Positions 1 through 7,711 of a stretch of 64,000 nucleotides of DNA are shown here, in pieces; position 1 is the first letter of the stretch; each line of letters begins with the position of its first letter. Position numbers and translations under genes: made by a program. The notes beneath the pieces were generated by a model. That model made no database searches. It was given only the letters and a program-made list of their open reading frames with translations, and was not told the DNA's origin. Source of the stretch: JAJYKC01 sp035545735 (GTDB lineage: Bacteria; Acidobacteriota; Terriglobia; Bryobacterales; Bryobacteraceae); assembly GCA_035545735.1 (NCBI GenBank), contig DASZXS010000016.1, positions 1-64,000 on the forward strand. The letters run 5' to 3'.

Positions 1-28
1 TAAAACCCGCCTGAGCCAGGCGGCTCTA

Positions 29-535
29 CTAGTTAGCGGCAGTTTCGACCGGAAGCCCGGCCATTTCGATGGTTCTCATCATCGATTTAACCCTTCGCGC
101 GTATTCGGGAAGGGGATTGTACGTGGCTAGTATCCGGTCGACGCTTTTGTGCCGGTAAAGCCTCGAATAGCAAAGCCGCTCAGCCACTACCCGGATGCCG
201 GCTCCGACTGTGGCGAACTTATGCTCCCCGTTGAACCAGCCCAAAACGTTATTATTCTTGTAGGCTTTGCCTCCGCCTGATTCCACCATGGAGATGCTCG
301 GCAGGAGCCTCCAATCCAGGTGGTTGCGATCGGCCGCTTCGATGAAATCCGCTGCGTTTCGGTGAAGTGGGCTACCCCGGTCTTTAAAGAATTTCTGTAA
401 GGCAGTTAACCGTTTGTCGGTGGGCTTTAGAGGGGATTGTGGTGCGGGAACCTTGGTTTGAGTCACTGCGGTGGCGACGGGCGCCGCCAGAAGGCCGGCA
501 AAAACGACCAAACGCCTTGACATGGGACTCGCCAT
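29..535 (-). CDS. Secreted lysozyme-fold peptidoglycan hydrolase (glucosaminidase-like)
   Basis: A 168-aa protein with an N-terminal signal peptide (hydrophobic residues about 8-24) followed by a single lysozyme-superfamily domain. The segment with LLPSISMVESGG, then NNNVLGW, AGIRVVAERL and a C-terminal TYNPLPEYARRVKSMM matches small glucosaminidase/lytic-transglycosylase-like domains; the Glu in MVESGG would be the catalytic acid. It probably cleaves peptidoglycan glycan strands in the periplasm. The start is supported by GGAGGT six bases upstream of ATG. No partner gene lies beside it, and the exact bond cleaved cannot be told from sequence. Confidence 0.7.
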   Translation of the reverse strand: MASPMSRRLVVFAGLLAAPVATAVTQTKVPAPQSPLKPTDKRLTALQKFFKDRGSPLHRNAADFIEAADRNHLDWRLLPSISMVESGGGKAYKNNNVLGWFNGEHKFATVGAGIRVVAERLCYSRLYRHKSVDRILATYNPLPEYARRVKSMMRTIEMAGLPVETAAN

Positions 536-820
536 AGAATTACCTCCAGAATTACAGGACAGCTAAACTATTGAAAATAAAGATCAAAAATTGACTTGGT
601 ACGTCTCGAACCAAAAACGATCGTACAAGAGTATTGAGACTGCTACGGACTGGAATCTACAAAAGCATACATCAGATTATAACAAACGGTACATTTCGAG
701 AGCCCGGCGTCTGAGATTCGTGATTTGCCCGGCCGCGCGCGGTTTCCTAGAATGGAAGTTACCCCCCCGATTGCTGGTCTGTGCTGGCGGGGGGAGCCAA
801 TGCGAGGGAGGTGGTAAGAA

Positions 821-1018
821 TTGGCTGAAGTTCAACTGCAGGACGGAGAGACGCTCGAAAGCGCTCTACGCCGTTTCAAACGCAAGGTGCTGCAGGAAGA
901 TGTAGTGAGAGATATTAAGCGTCACGCGTATTACTTGAAGCCGGGCGAGAAGCGCCGTGTGAAGTCGGCGCTCGCTCGCAAGCGCAACCGGAAGAAGCGA
1001 ATCCGCGAAGCCGAATAA
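821..1018 (+). CDS. rpsU: 30S ribosomal protein S21
   Basis: The 65-aa product has the S21 pattern: an ETLESALRRFKRKV stretch near the N-terminus and a very basic C-terminal tail (KRRVKSALARKRNRKKR). S21 binds the small ribosomal subunit near the 16S 3' end and helps initiation. The start codon is TTG at 821, chosen because a strong GGGAGGTGG Shine-Dalgarno lies about 7 bases upstream and no ATG in frame gives a full S21 N-terminus. The gene stands alone: 285 bp of AT-richer non-coding DNA precede it (536-820, no convincing promoter that I can name) and a strong terminator follows within 20 bp, so it is likely monocistronic. Confidence 0.95.
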   Translation: MAEVQLQDGETLESALRRFKRKVLQEDVVRDIKRHAYYLKPGEKRRVKSALARKRNRKKRIREAE

Positions 1019-1033
1019 CCTCCCGGCAGAAAT

Positions 1034-1068
1034 AAAAAAGGGGCCCCGGTCAACGGAGCCCCTTTTTT
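1034..1068 (+). terminator. Rho-independent terminator after rpsU
   Basis: An 11-bp perfect stem AAAAAAGGGGC / GCCCCTTTTTT (1034-1044 with 1058-1068) has a 13-nt loop and ends in a T6 run. The flanking A6 makes it potentially bidirectional, so it could also serve the gene that converges from the minus strand and ends at 1084. Confidence 0.9.
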
Positions 1069-1083
1069 CGTTCCCCTCCGCGC

Positions 1084-2055
1084 TCAGCGCATTCTACGGT
1101 CGGGTTTAACTTCTTTAAAGCCAGCCGGAACCTCAAACTTCGACGGGTCCACCGGCTGGGAAGAAAAGCCGCTTGAATCCATCGTGCTTTCGAGCAGAAC
1201 GCCGGGTTTCGAATTCTGGGCATCGGAATCGGACGGCTGGTCCTTCTTCTTCCCGAACCCTCCCAAGCCGCGGGCGAGAGCCTCCAGTCCGCTTCCGGAG
1301 TTGCCGTTGTGCTCCGCCGGTTGGCTTGCCTGTGGCGGTGGAGCCGCGTTGTCGCCGCTGGGGCCTCCGATTTCCGTGATGGTGCGAATCGGAACACCGT
1401 CCAGCTTAGCCACTTCCTTTGAAACTTCCACCATGCCTTGCATCGCCTGCCGCATCTGCGCCATTTGGCCTTCGGGCAAATAACCGAGTTTTTCGGCCAT
1501 CCGCTTCTGGAATGCCCGCACTTCACCGTAGCCAGGCACGTCGGGCGCGACCCAGATGTACGAGTTGATGTTCATAGCGCCCTGTTGCCCGTGCTCGGCG
1601 TCATTCGATTCGACTCGCACGCTCACCAGAATCTCTTTCGTCTTGTGACCGGCCAGCTCCGCGGTGCGCCCCGTTTCCTGGGCGGATACCTTGAACTTGA
1701 CGTTGGAATCGTCTTTGTTGCCCTTCATCTTCTCCGTCATTTCGCGCATCATTTCCCGCATCTGCTCGAACGTCATTACGGAGTAGGTCTTCTTTTCAAA
1801 ATTGATTGTGGTGATCGTTTCCTTGTCGAGGTCGATGATGGAGCCGGCCGAGGCTCCCAGACGCGCCATCCGGTTGCCCTGGACGAACTCGGTGGCCACG
1901 ATCGGCTGTCCCGCCTTCTTTGCAAATACGGTGGCCATTTTCATCATTCCGGCCATCGCTCCGCCGGTGATGCGCGTGTTTTGCTCATAGCTGAAATCGG
2001 CAAGCATCAACGCGGGGCACGCCAACAGCAGGATCAAGAGTCCTCGAAACCTCAT
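1084..2055 (-). CDS. Secreted protein with DUF4412-like domain
   Basis: About 323 aa. A signal peptide (hydrophobic run ending LMLA-D) is followed by a region resembling DUF4412: a metal- or ligand-free beta-rich domain with the pattern 'GNRMARLG...SIIDLDKETITTINFEKKTYSVM'. The middle is Met-rich (FEQMREMMREMTEKM), and the C-terminal third is low-complexity Pro/Gly/Ser. Two adjacent ATGs exist at 2058 and 2055; GAAGGAG sits almost touching the first, so the second is more likely. The function of the family is not known. It is divergent from the sugar-binding lipoprotein gene with only some 45-65 bp between the starts, so the two promoters must overlap. Confidence 0.6.
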   Translation of the reverse strand: MRFRGLLILLLACPALMLADFSYEQNTRITGGAMAGMMKMATVFAKKAGQPIVATEFVQGNRMARLGASAGSIIDLDKETITTINFEKKTYSVMTFEQMREMMREMTEKMKGNKDDSNVKFKVSAQETGRTAELAGHKTKEILVSVRVESNDAEHGQQGAMNINSYIWVAPDVPGYGEVRAFQKRMAEKLGYLPEGQMAQMRQAMQGMVEVSKEVAKLDGVPIRTITEIGGPSGDNAAPPPQASQPAEHNGNSGSGLEALARGLGGFGKKKDQPSDSDAQNSKPGVLLESTMDSSGFSSQPVDPSKFEVPAGFKEVKPDRRMR

Positions 2056-2119
2056 CATGCTCCTTCTAAACTACGGTGAGAATCGCCGTCGAACCGTTAC
2101 AATGGCAAACATCATCCTC

Positions 2120-3082
2120 ATGACCACGTTTATCCGCAAGTGTACCGTCTTCTTTTTGCTGATCGCCGCTGCCGGTTGTAATCGTTCACACCAGACTACG
2201 ATCGCGGTCATCCCGAAAGGCACGTCCAGCATTTTTTGGGTGGCGGTGCAGGCGGGCGCGCTGGCAGCGGGGCAGAAATTCAACGTGAAGATCCTGTGGA
2301 ACGGTCCGGCGCAAGAAACCGAATACGACCGGGAAATTCAGATCGTCGATTCGATGATCGCGCGGCGGGTCGATGGCATCGCGGTGGCGGCCGCGGAACG
2401 CAAGGCCCTTGCTCCTCCCATCGAGCGCGCAGTGGCGGCGGGCATCCCGGTCACCGTCTTCGATTCCGGCGTGGACACCGATAAATACATGACCTTCATT
2501 GCAACGAACAACTACGAAGGAGGACAGAAGGGCGCGCGCGAGCTTGCCAGCCTGCTCGGCGACGAAGGCAAGGTGGGAATGATCATGCACGCGCCGGGCA
2601 GCGCGTCCACGATGGACCGCGAACGCGGCTTCGAGGACACCATCAAAAAAGACTTCCCGAAAATCCGCATCGCGGCGCGCCAGTACAGCATGTCCGACCC
2701 GTCCAAGGCGATGGCCTCCGTTGAGAATATGCTCACGGCGCAGCCGGATTTGGATGGATTCTTCGCATCTTCGGAGCCGAGCAGCATTGGCGCGGCGCAG
2801 GCGCTCAAATCCCGGCGCGCCGCCGGGCGCGTGAAACTCGTGGCCTTCGATTCGAGCGAGCAGATGATCAACGACATGAACGGCGGCGTTATTCAGGCGA
2901 TGGTGGTGCAGGACCCGTTCCAGATGGGTTTCCAGGCCGTGCAGACCCTCGTTGAGAAGCTGGCCGGAAAAACTCCGCCCAAACGCATCGACCTCACCAC
3001 CCGCGTTATCACCAAGCCCGACCTCAGCGACCCCAAAGTGATGGAGCTTCTGCGGCCGGACGTGAAGAAATATCTGAACTAG
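2120..3082 (+). CDS. Periplasmic sugar-binding lipoprotein (Peripla_BP_4 type)
   Basis: About 320 aa. The N-terminus is a lipoprotein signal (lipobox LIAAAGC), so I place the start at the ATG at 2120; an ATG at 2102 is also possible. The rest follows the ribose/galactose-binding fold: TTIAVIPKGTSSIFW, a 'DSMIARRVDGIAVAA' segment, ATNNYEGGQKGARELA, a hinge region, and VKLVAFDSSEQMI near the C-terminus. Such proteins deliver sugars to an ABC importer or feed a signalling receptor. No ABC ATPase or permease gene is adjacent, which is unusual; the transporter may be elsewhere or the protein may only sense ligand. Confidence 0.85.
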   Translation: MTTFIRKCTVFFLLIAAAGCNRSHQTTIAVIPKGTSSIFWVAVQAGALAAGQKFNVKILWNGPAQETEYDREIQIVDSMIARRVDGIAVAAAERKALAPPIERAVAAGIPVTVFDSGVDTDKYMTFIATNNYEGGQKGARELASLLGDEGKVGMIMHAPGSASTMDRERGFEDTIKKDFPKIRIAARQYSMSDPSKAMASVENMLTAQPDLDGFFASSEPSSIGAAQALKSRRAAGRVKLVAFDSSEQMINDMNGGVIQAMVVQDPFQMGFQAVQTLVEKLAGKTPPKRIDLTTRVITKPDLSDPKVMELLRPDVKKYLN

Positions 3083-3089
3083 CTTTGGC

Positions 3090-3998
3090 CTAGCGGTCCA
3101 GCCACGCGCGCATGGTGCGCGTGACCAGGCCGGAGGCATCCTGCTGCACGAAGTGGCCGGCGCCGGGGATGGTGACCAGCGTAAGGTCCTCGCCCATCCA
3201 ATCCCAGGTGTTGTTGAGAGCTCCGGAAAGAAGTGCGGTGTCCTTGAGTCCATGGAACATCAGGACCGGCATTTGAGTCTTCACCACCGGAGTCGAGTCT
3301 TCCTGGTATGGCGGACGAGGGTAATTCCGCCTGTAGTAGTTCAGCATGGCCGTCAAGTCAGAGCGCTCGAAGGCCTCGATATACTTCACCCTCGCGTCCG
3401 GGTCCTTGACCCAGAAGGCCAGTTGCTCCGGCTTCAACTGCTTCTCCGCGCCTTCCTCCTGGAACCGCCTCGCGTATTCGGCGGCGGCCTGCTGTTTCGG
3501 ATTGTGGGCGAGTTCGCGGGCGATGCCCCGTAGATGCGGGAGGTTGAGAATAATGAGGCGGTCGACAAATTGTGGAGCGCTCAGCGCGAGGGTCCAGGCC
3601 ACGGCGCCGCCCCAATCGTGCCCCACCACGATCGCCTTGTCCTTCCCGAAATGCTTGATCACCGCGATGACGTCGCCCACCAGCAGCTTCATGTCGTAGT
3701 TTTCGACTCCCTTGGGCTTGTCGCTGAGGTTGTAGCCGCGCTGGTCGATGGCGACGCATTGATATTTGTCCGCCAGGCCGGCCATTTGGTCGCGCCAGGT
3801 GTACCAGAAATCCGGGAAGCCGTGAATCATCACGACGAGCGGACCGCTGCCCAATGTGGCGTAGTGAATTTTTACACCATTCGAATCGGCGTAGCCCTGG
3901 GTCACGCGGGATTCAAAATCGGCGGCCTGCATGGGAAGCGCCGCCACGGCTATCAGAGCGATGACCCGTAAAGCGATGATCCGCAAACGGTGGAACAT
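3090..3998 (-). CDS. Secreted alpha/beta hydrolase, epoxide-hydrolase-like
   Basis: About 302 aa after start correction: the ATG at 3998 is preceded by GGAGGAG at good spacing and opens a signal peptide (ending PMQAA-D). The fold shows HGFPDFWYTW (oxyanion region), a nucleophile elbow VVGHDWGGAVAW whose nucleophile is Asp rather than Ser, an acid Asp in FHGLKDTAL and the His in GAGHFVQQD. The Asp elbow plus the YRRNYPRPP segment in the cap are typical of epoxide hydrolases and haloalkane dehalogenases. Substrate is unknown; periplasmic location is predicted. It runs convergently against the sugar-binding lipoprotein gene, ending 7 bp from it. Confidence 0.85.
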   Translation of the reverse strand: MFHRLRIIALRVIALIAVAALPMQAADFESRVTQGYADSNGVKIHYATLGSGPLVVMIHGFPDFWYTWRDQMAGLADKYQCVAIDQRGYNLSDKPKGVENYDMKLLVGDVIAVIKHFGKDKAIVVGHDWGGAVAWTLALSAPQFVDRLIILNLPHLRGIARELAHNPKQQAAAEYARRFQEEGAEKQLKPEQLAFWVKDPDARVKYIEAFERSDLTAMLNYYRRNYPRPPYQEDSTPVVKTQMPVLMFHGLKDTALLSGALNNTWDWMGEDLTLVTIPGAGHFVQQDASGLVTRTMRAWLDR

Positions 3999-4038
3999 GG
4001 GGATTCTCCTCCGGTTGAGTATACCGGGAGAAACAGGG

Positions 4039-4617
4039 CTAGAGCCGGGCCAAGGCAGTACGCAGCCTGGCAAGGGCGCGGCTTCGATGGCTCACCGAAA
4101 GCTTTTGCGCGGCGGACGCTTCCCCGAACGTGCATCCGAAAGGCGGATAGTAGAATAGCGGGTCGTATCCGAAGCCGTTTTTGCCCCGGGGCTCATGCAA
4201 AATCTCACCTTCTACTTCTCCGCGAAAAGTTTCGATTACGTTTCCATCTCGCGCGAGCGCAACGACACAGATGTAGCGCGCCGAGCGATGGGCGACGCCT
4301 TTCATCCGTTCTATCAGCAGACGGTTGTTGCGCTCATCGGTCGCATCCAAGCCTGAAAAACGGGCCGATCGGATCCCCGGAGCGCCGCCCAGAGCATCCA
4401 CCGAAAGCCCGGAATCCTCTGCAAATACCAATCCGCTTACGCCGCGAGCGTAATACACCGCTTTCTGCGCCGCGTTTTCTTCGAAGGTGTCGCCGGTCTC
4501 CTCCGGGGCGGCGAGACGGTCGAGGCCCGGAAGCATCTCGAGGTCGAAATCCGGCTCCAGGGCCTGCCGGAATTCCCGAATTTTCCCGGCGTTCGTGGTG
4601 GCGCAGTAGATTTTCAC
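4039..4617 (-). CDS. rdgB: XTP/dITP pyrophosphatase (Ham1/RdgB)
   Basis: A 192-aa protein of normal family length. The N-terminal YCATTNAGKIREF is the nucleotide-binding signature, FAEDSGLSVDALGGAPG the catalytic loop, and GKNGFGYDPLFYYPP the conserved third motif, with SHRSRAL near the end. It hydrolyses deaminated purine nucleotides (ITP, dITP, XTP) to monophosphates, keeping them out of DNA and RNA. The start is a GTG that overlaps the rph stop codon by 4 bp (GTGA), so the two are translationally coupled, a pairing seen in many bacteria. Confidence 0.96.
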   Translation of the reverse strand: MKIYCATTNAGKIREFRQALEPDFDLEMLPGLDRLAAPEETGDTFEENAAQKAVYYARGVSGLVFAEDSGLSVDALGGAPGIRSARFSGLDATDERNNRLLIERMKGVAHRSARYICVVALARDGNVIETFRGEVEGEILHEPRGKNGFGYDPLFYYPPFGCTFGEASAAQKLSVSHRSRALARLRTALARL

Positions 4618-5327
4618 GCGGCCGCCGGCGTCTGCAAAGCGAGCAGGTCCCGGATGCCCCCGCGCGCCAGGGAGAGCAGGGTCAGAAGTTGCTCATCGTC
4701 GAAGGGCGTCTTCTCCGCGGTCGCCTGGAGTTCGATGAACCGCCCGCTGCCGGTCATCACAACGTTCATGTCCACCTCCGCGCGCGAATCTTCTTCGTAG
4801 CAGAGGTCGAGCAAGGGCACGCCATCGGCAATTCCCACGCTGGTAGCCGCCACCTGATCGCGAATCGGCGAGGTCTTGAGCGCGCCGTATTGCAGCAGCT
4901 TGTTCACCGCGATGGACAAGGCAACGAAAGCGCCCGTAATGCTGGCGGTACGCGTTCCCCCGTCGGCTTGCAGGACATCGCAATCAACGATGATACTCCG
5001 CTCTCCCAGGGTCTTCAGGTCCATCACCGTGCGCAGGGAGCGGCCGATCAGGCGCTGAATCTCCATGGTCCGCCCGGAGGCGCGTCCCTTACTGACTTCG
5101 CGCGGGGTGCGCGTCGCGGTGGCGCGCGGCAGCATGGAGTATTCGGCAGTCACCCATCCTTTTCCGCTGCCGCGCAGGAAGGACGGGACGCTTTCCTCGA
5201 TCGAGGCGGCGCAGAGCACGCGCGTGTTGCCGATTTCAATCAGCGCGGAGCCCTCTGCCGTTTTGAGATAGTCCCTCTCGATCCGGACCGGGCGCATCTG
5301 TTCGGGTGATCGTTGGTCGATTCGCAT
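4614..5327 (-). CDS. rph: Ribonuclease PH
   Basis: A 237-aa phosphorolytic 3'-5' exoribonuclease that trims tRNA 3' ends. Visible family features are RSPEQMRPVRIERDYLK at the N-terminus, GKGWVTAEYSMLPRATATR, the GRTMEIQRLIGRSLR substrate-binding stretch, and VDCDVLQADGGTRTASITGA. Its ATG follows the TAA stop of a small membrane-protein gene with no spacing, and its own stop overlaps the rdgB start, so all three probably share one transcript. Confidence 0.97.
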   Translation of the reverse strand: MRIDQRSPEQMRPVRIERDYLKTAEGSALIEIGNTRVLCAASIEESVPSFLRGSGKGWVTAEYSMLPRATATRTPREVSKGRASGRTMEIQRLIGRSLRTVMDLKTLGERSIIVDCDVLQADGGTRTASITGAFVALSIAVNKLLQYGALKTSPIRDQVAATSVGIADGVPLLDLCYEEDSRAEVDMNVVMTGSGRFIELQATAEKTPFDDEQLLTLLSLARGGIRDLLALQTPAAA

Positions 5328-5468
5328 TTATGCAGCCGACTGCAAAAACAGGTAGAACAACAGACACATGAGGGCGATTCCGCCCAGCAATAGGAACAAA
5401 CAGGGAATCACGGCGCGATTCGATGCCGCGGTCTGGGGCTTTTTCTTTTTGGTTTTGAATTTTGACAT
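5328..5468 (-). CDS. Small tail-anchored membrane protein, unknown function
   Basis: A 46-aa product beginning MSKFKTKKKKP, with a basic N-terminal arm and one C-terminal transmembrane helix (VIPCLFLLLGGIALMCLLFYLFL). The same frame stays open up to an ATG at 5609, which would give 93 aa; neither start has a good Shine-Dalgarno, so the N-terminus is uncertain. The gene ends exactly where rph begins and is probably cotranscribed with rph and rdgB. I do not recognise the family. Confidence 0.45.
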   Translation of the reverse strand: MSKFKTKKKKPQTAASNRAVIPCLFLLLGGIALMCLLFYLFLQSAA

Positions 5469-5731
5469 GAGCCTGGAGAAGCGCGAACCGCGCACCCGTA
5501 GCGTAACTTCCTCACTAGTGTACTGCGCGCGCCGCCGAAGTTCGAAACCTCCATTTTTTCCTGTGCCTTCGAGGTAAGACACGATGCTATAGTGAACAAC
5601 GGATGGCATGCGCCGCCAGCGCCCCGTGAGCGCCGGAGAAATCCGGCAGGATGTCCTTCAGGCGGCTTCTTAAAACCTGGCCGGCAGGAAATCGAATCGC
5701 CGGCGGAGGAGCAGTCCGTTCAACCCTCGAA

Positions 5732-6928
5732 ATGAATGCATCCGCTACGGTTCCCAGGATTGACTCGCTGACCGCGGTTCGTTTTTTTGCCGCCGCGCAC
5801 GTCGTATTTTTTCACGTCGGCTATATCGCGGCCTCCCGCGGAGGCGAGTTTGCGGCCGCGCTTTCGTCTCGCGGATATGCGGCCGTAGGTCTTTTCTACG
5901 TTCTTTCCGGATTTGTCCTTGCGTACAATTACTCCAGCCGTGAGTTCACCCGAGGCGGGTTCTGGCGGGCGCGCTTCGCCCGCATTTATCCGATCTACCT
6001 GTTCTCGCTGCTACTCGCTTTGCCCGGGTTCCTCAACCACTTGCCGGACTTCAAGGGAGGTCCGGCGTGGGTGGCCGGCGTCCTGTTCGCCGCGCCCGCG
6101 GGACTGCAGGCCTGGTTTCCTCCCATCGCCCTCGCATGGAACGCCCCGGCGTGGTCTCTTTCCGTCGAGTTCTTTTTCTACTTTCTGTTCCCGTTTCTGC
6201 TCGGCCCCATTCAACGTCTCGGCCGTTCGAAACAGGTCTTGCTGATCGGTATTTTGTGGGTCCTCAGTATCGCGCCTTCGGCGCTTTATTGCTGGCTCAG
6301 CCCGCTCTCCTTTTCCGACCTGACACACCTTGACCCCGTGCGCTGGACGGCGCTCGAAAGCGGTTGGGTCGGTGTGCTGAACTTCAATCCGCTGCTCCGG
6401 CTCGCGGAGTTTGTGGCCGGGATGGTGCTAGGGGCGCTATTTCTCACGCGGACGAAGGATTCCATCGCGGCGCGCTACCGGCTCGACGCCGGGGCCTTGT
6501 TTTCATCGCTTACCGTTCTGATTTTTTTAGGCGCGCCGGACGTTCTGCCCTATCCGTTCCTGCACAACGGCATCCTGCTGCCGGCCTGGTGTCTGCTGAT
6601 CTATTCACTCGGCGGCGGAGAGGTTGTGCGGAGACTGTTTTCATGGAAATGGCTCGTCATTTTAGGGGAAGCCTCCTACGCCATGTATATCCTGCAACAG
6701 CCGGTATCCACGTTGTTCAAAGGCGTGCTGCTGAAGGTATTCGATGTGCGCGTCACCGGGGCCTACCCGTCCGCCCGCCTTTTTGGGTCCTATTTTCTGG
6801 TGCTTGTCGCGGCTAGCGTCTTGAGCTATTTTTTCCTCGAAAGGCCTCTGCGCCGCTTGATCGTCGACCGCTTCGGACGGGCAGCCAGAAGGCAGCCACT
6901 GGCGCGCGCCGGTTCGCGCGAATCCTGA
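5732..6928 (+). CDS. Acyltransferase family 3 (OafA/YrhL-like) membrane protein
   Basis: About 398 aa with roughly ten transmembrane helices. The family signature is clear: IDSLTAVRFFAAAHVVFFHV at the N-terminus with the catalytic His, GLFYVLSGFVLAYNY, then RARFARIYPIYLFSLLL. Such proteins move acyl groups (acetyl, succinyl) onto exported polysaccharide, LPS or lipids. A start at 5651 would add 27 residues lacking family similarity, so I prefer 5732. It stands alone, divergent from the rph operon; its acceptor is not indicated by neighbours. Confidence 0.88.
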   Translation: MNASATVPRIDSLTAVRFFAAAHVVFFHVGYIAASRGGEFAAALSSRGYAAVGLFYVLSGFVLAYNYSSREFTRGGFWRARFARIYPIYLFSLLLALPGFLNHLPDFKGGPAWVAGVLFAAPAGLQAWFPPIALAWNAPAWSLSVEFFFYFLFPFLLGPIQRLGRSKQVLLIGILWVLSIAPSALYCWLSPLSFSDLTHLDPVRWTALESGWVGVLNFNPLLRLAEFVAGMVLGALFLTRTKDSIAARYRLDAGALFSSLTVLIFLGAPDVLPYPFLHNGILLPAWCLLIYSLGGGEVVRRLFSWKWLVILGEASYAMYILQQPVSTLFKGVLLKVFDVRVTGAYPSARLFGSYFLVLVAASVLSYFFLERPLRRLIVDRFGRAARRQPLARAGSRES

Positions 6929-7065
6929 CATTGCGATTTTCTTCTTTACAACTGGAAACAAATCTTTCAAAATTGTCACCAATTGGTTAAGCGGGGTTTG
7001 CGGGCTGGGAACCACGCTAAGCGGAAATGCGTCTCTTGTGTTAGAGAAGTGGATGGGAGGCGGTG

Positions 7066-7683
7066 ATGGAGATCGTTGGGAATCGGAAATTTGTCGAAGT
7101 TCCGGGAGATAAGATTCACGAGCTTCCGCCGCTCCTGGTCCGGACCGCTCCCAGTGTCAAACGGCTTGATCGCGTAATGGAGCTCGCCGGCGCCATTGTC
7201 GAACGCGACGACATTGTTCCTTTCAGCAGCGATGAGCAGGGGGCAGACGCCGCACGCCGTAAAATGGACCTTGCCATTCAACTTGTCGAAAGCTATTTGA
7301 CCTTCGTAACGCAATGGCAATGGGGCGATAGCATTCTCGAATGGGTCCGCCAATGCGAAATTACATTCGGCGCACGCGTGGACCTGCGCAATCTGCTGCG
7401 CGCGGATTTGTGGCCACACGCAGGACGGTCGAGCTTTGTTCGATTACTGGAAGACAAGTCGGTAGACACCGGCGGAGTTGCGATTGAGAAGGCCGTCGGC
7501 ATGCGGCTCACTTTCCGGCAGCCGCCGCCAATTTCCTGCTTTTCCGATCAGTTCCTGTTCTTCCTTCAAGATAATGTCGGTGGGACAGCTTATCGGGCGT
7601 GGGCGGACCTGACGCCGGACCCCGTTTCCTGTCTGCCGCCCGAACGCTTCTCCGTGCGAGTATTCGACATGTCGCAGCAGTGA
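7066..7683 (+). CDS. Hypothetical cytoplasmic protein, no recognised family
   Basis: About 205 aa, no signal peptide and no transmembrane helix. GGGAGG lies five bases upstream of ATG 7066; a GTG directly before it (7063) is too close. The N-terminal half looks helical (SVKRLDRVMELAGAIVERDD, KMDLAIQLVESYLTFV) and the middle carries an aromatic cluster (TQWQWGDSILEWVRQCEI). I recognise no motif. The good ribosome site and codon pattern support a real gene. It lies 28 bp before a Gfo/Idh/MocA dehydrogenase on the same strand, so it could be the first gene of that operon. Confidence 0.6.
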   Translation: MEIVGNRKFVEVPGDKIHELPPLLVRTAPSVKRLDRVMELAGAIVERDDIVPFSSDEQGADAARRKMDLAIQLVESYLTFVTQWQWGDSILEWVRQCEITFGARVDLRNLLRADLWPHAGRSSFVRLLEDKSVDTGGVAIEKAVGMRLTFRQPPPISCFSDQFLFFLQDNVGGTAYRAWADLTPDPVSCLPPERFSVRVFDMSQQ

Positions 7684-7711
7684 TCCGAAGTTCGCTACCA
7701 TACCTTTCAAG

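Noticed and set aside
536..820. AT-rich gap before rpsU with TTGACT (591-596) and TATAAC (678-683)
   Set aside because: The two elements are too far apart to form one promoter and neither has a proper partner.
591..905. A 104-codon frame upstream of and overlapping rpsU
   Set aside because: Lacks a ribosome site, has an odd composition and overlaps the start of rpsU in a different frame.
3990..5309. A 439-codon plus-strand frame opposite rdgB and rph
   Set aside because: It is Arg/Pro-rich without any family similarity and lies wholly opposite two certain housekeeping genes; a GC-rich antisense shadow.
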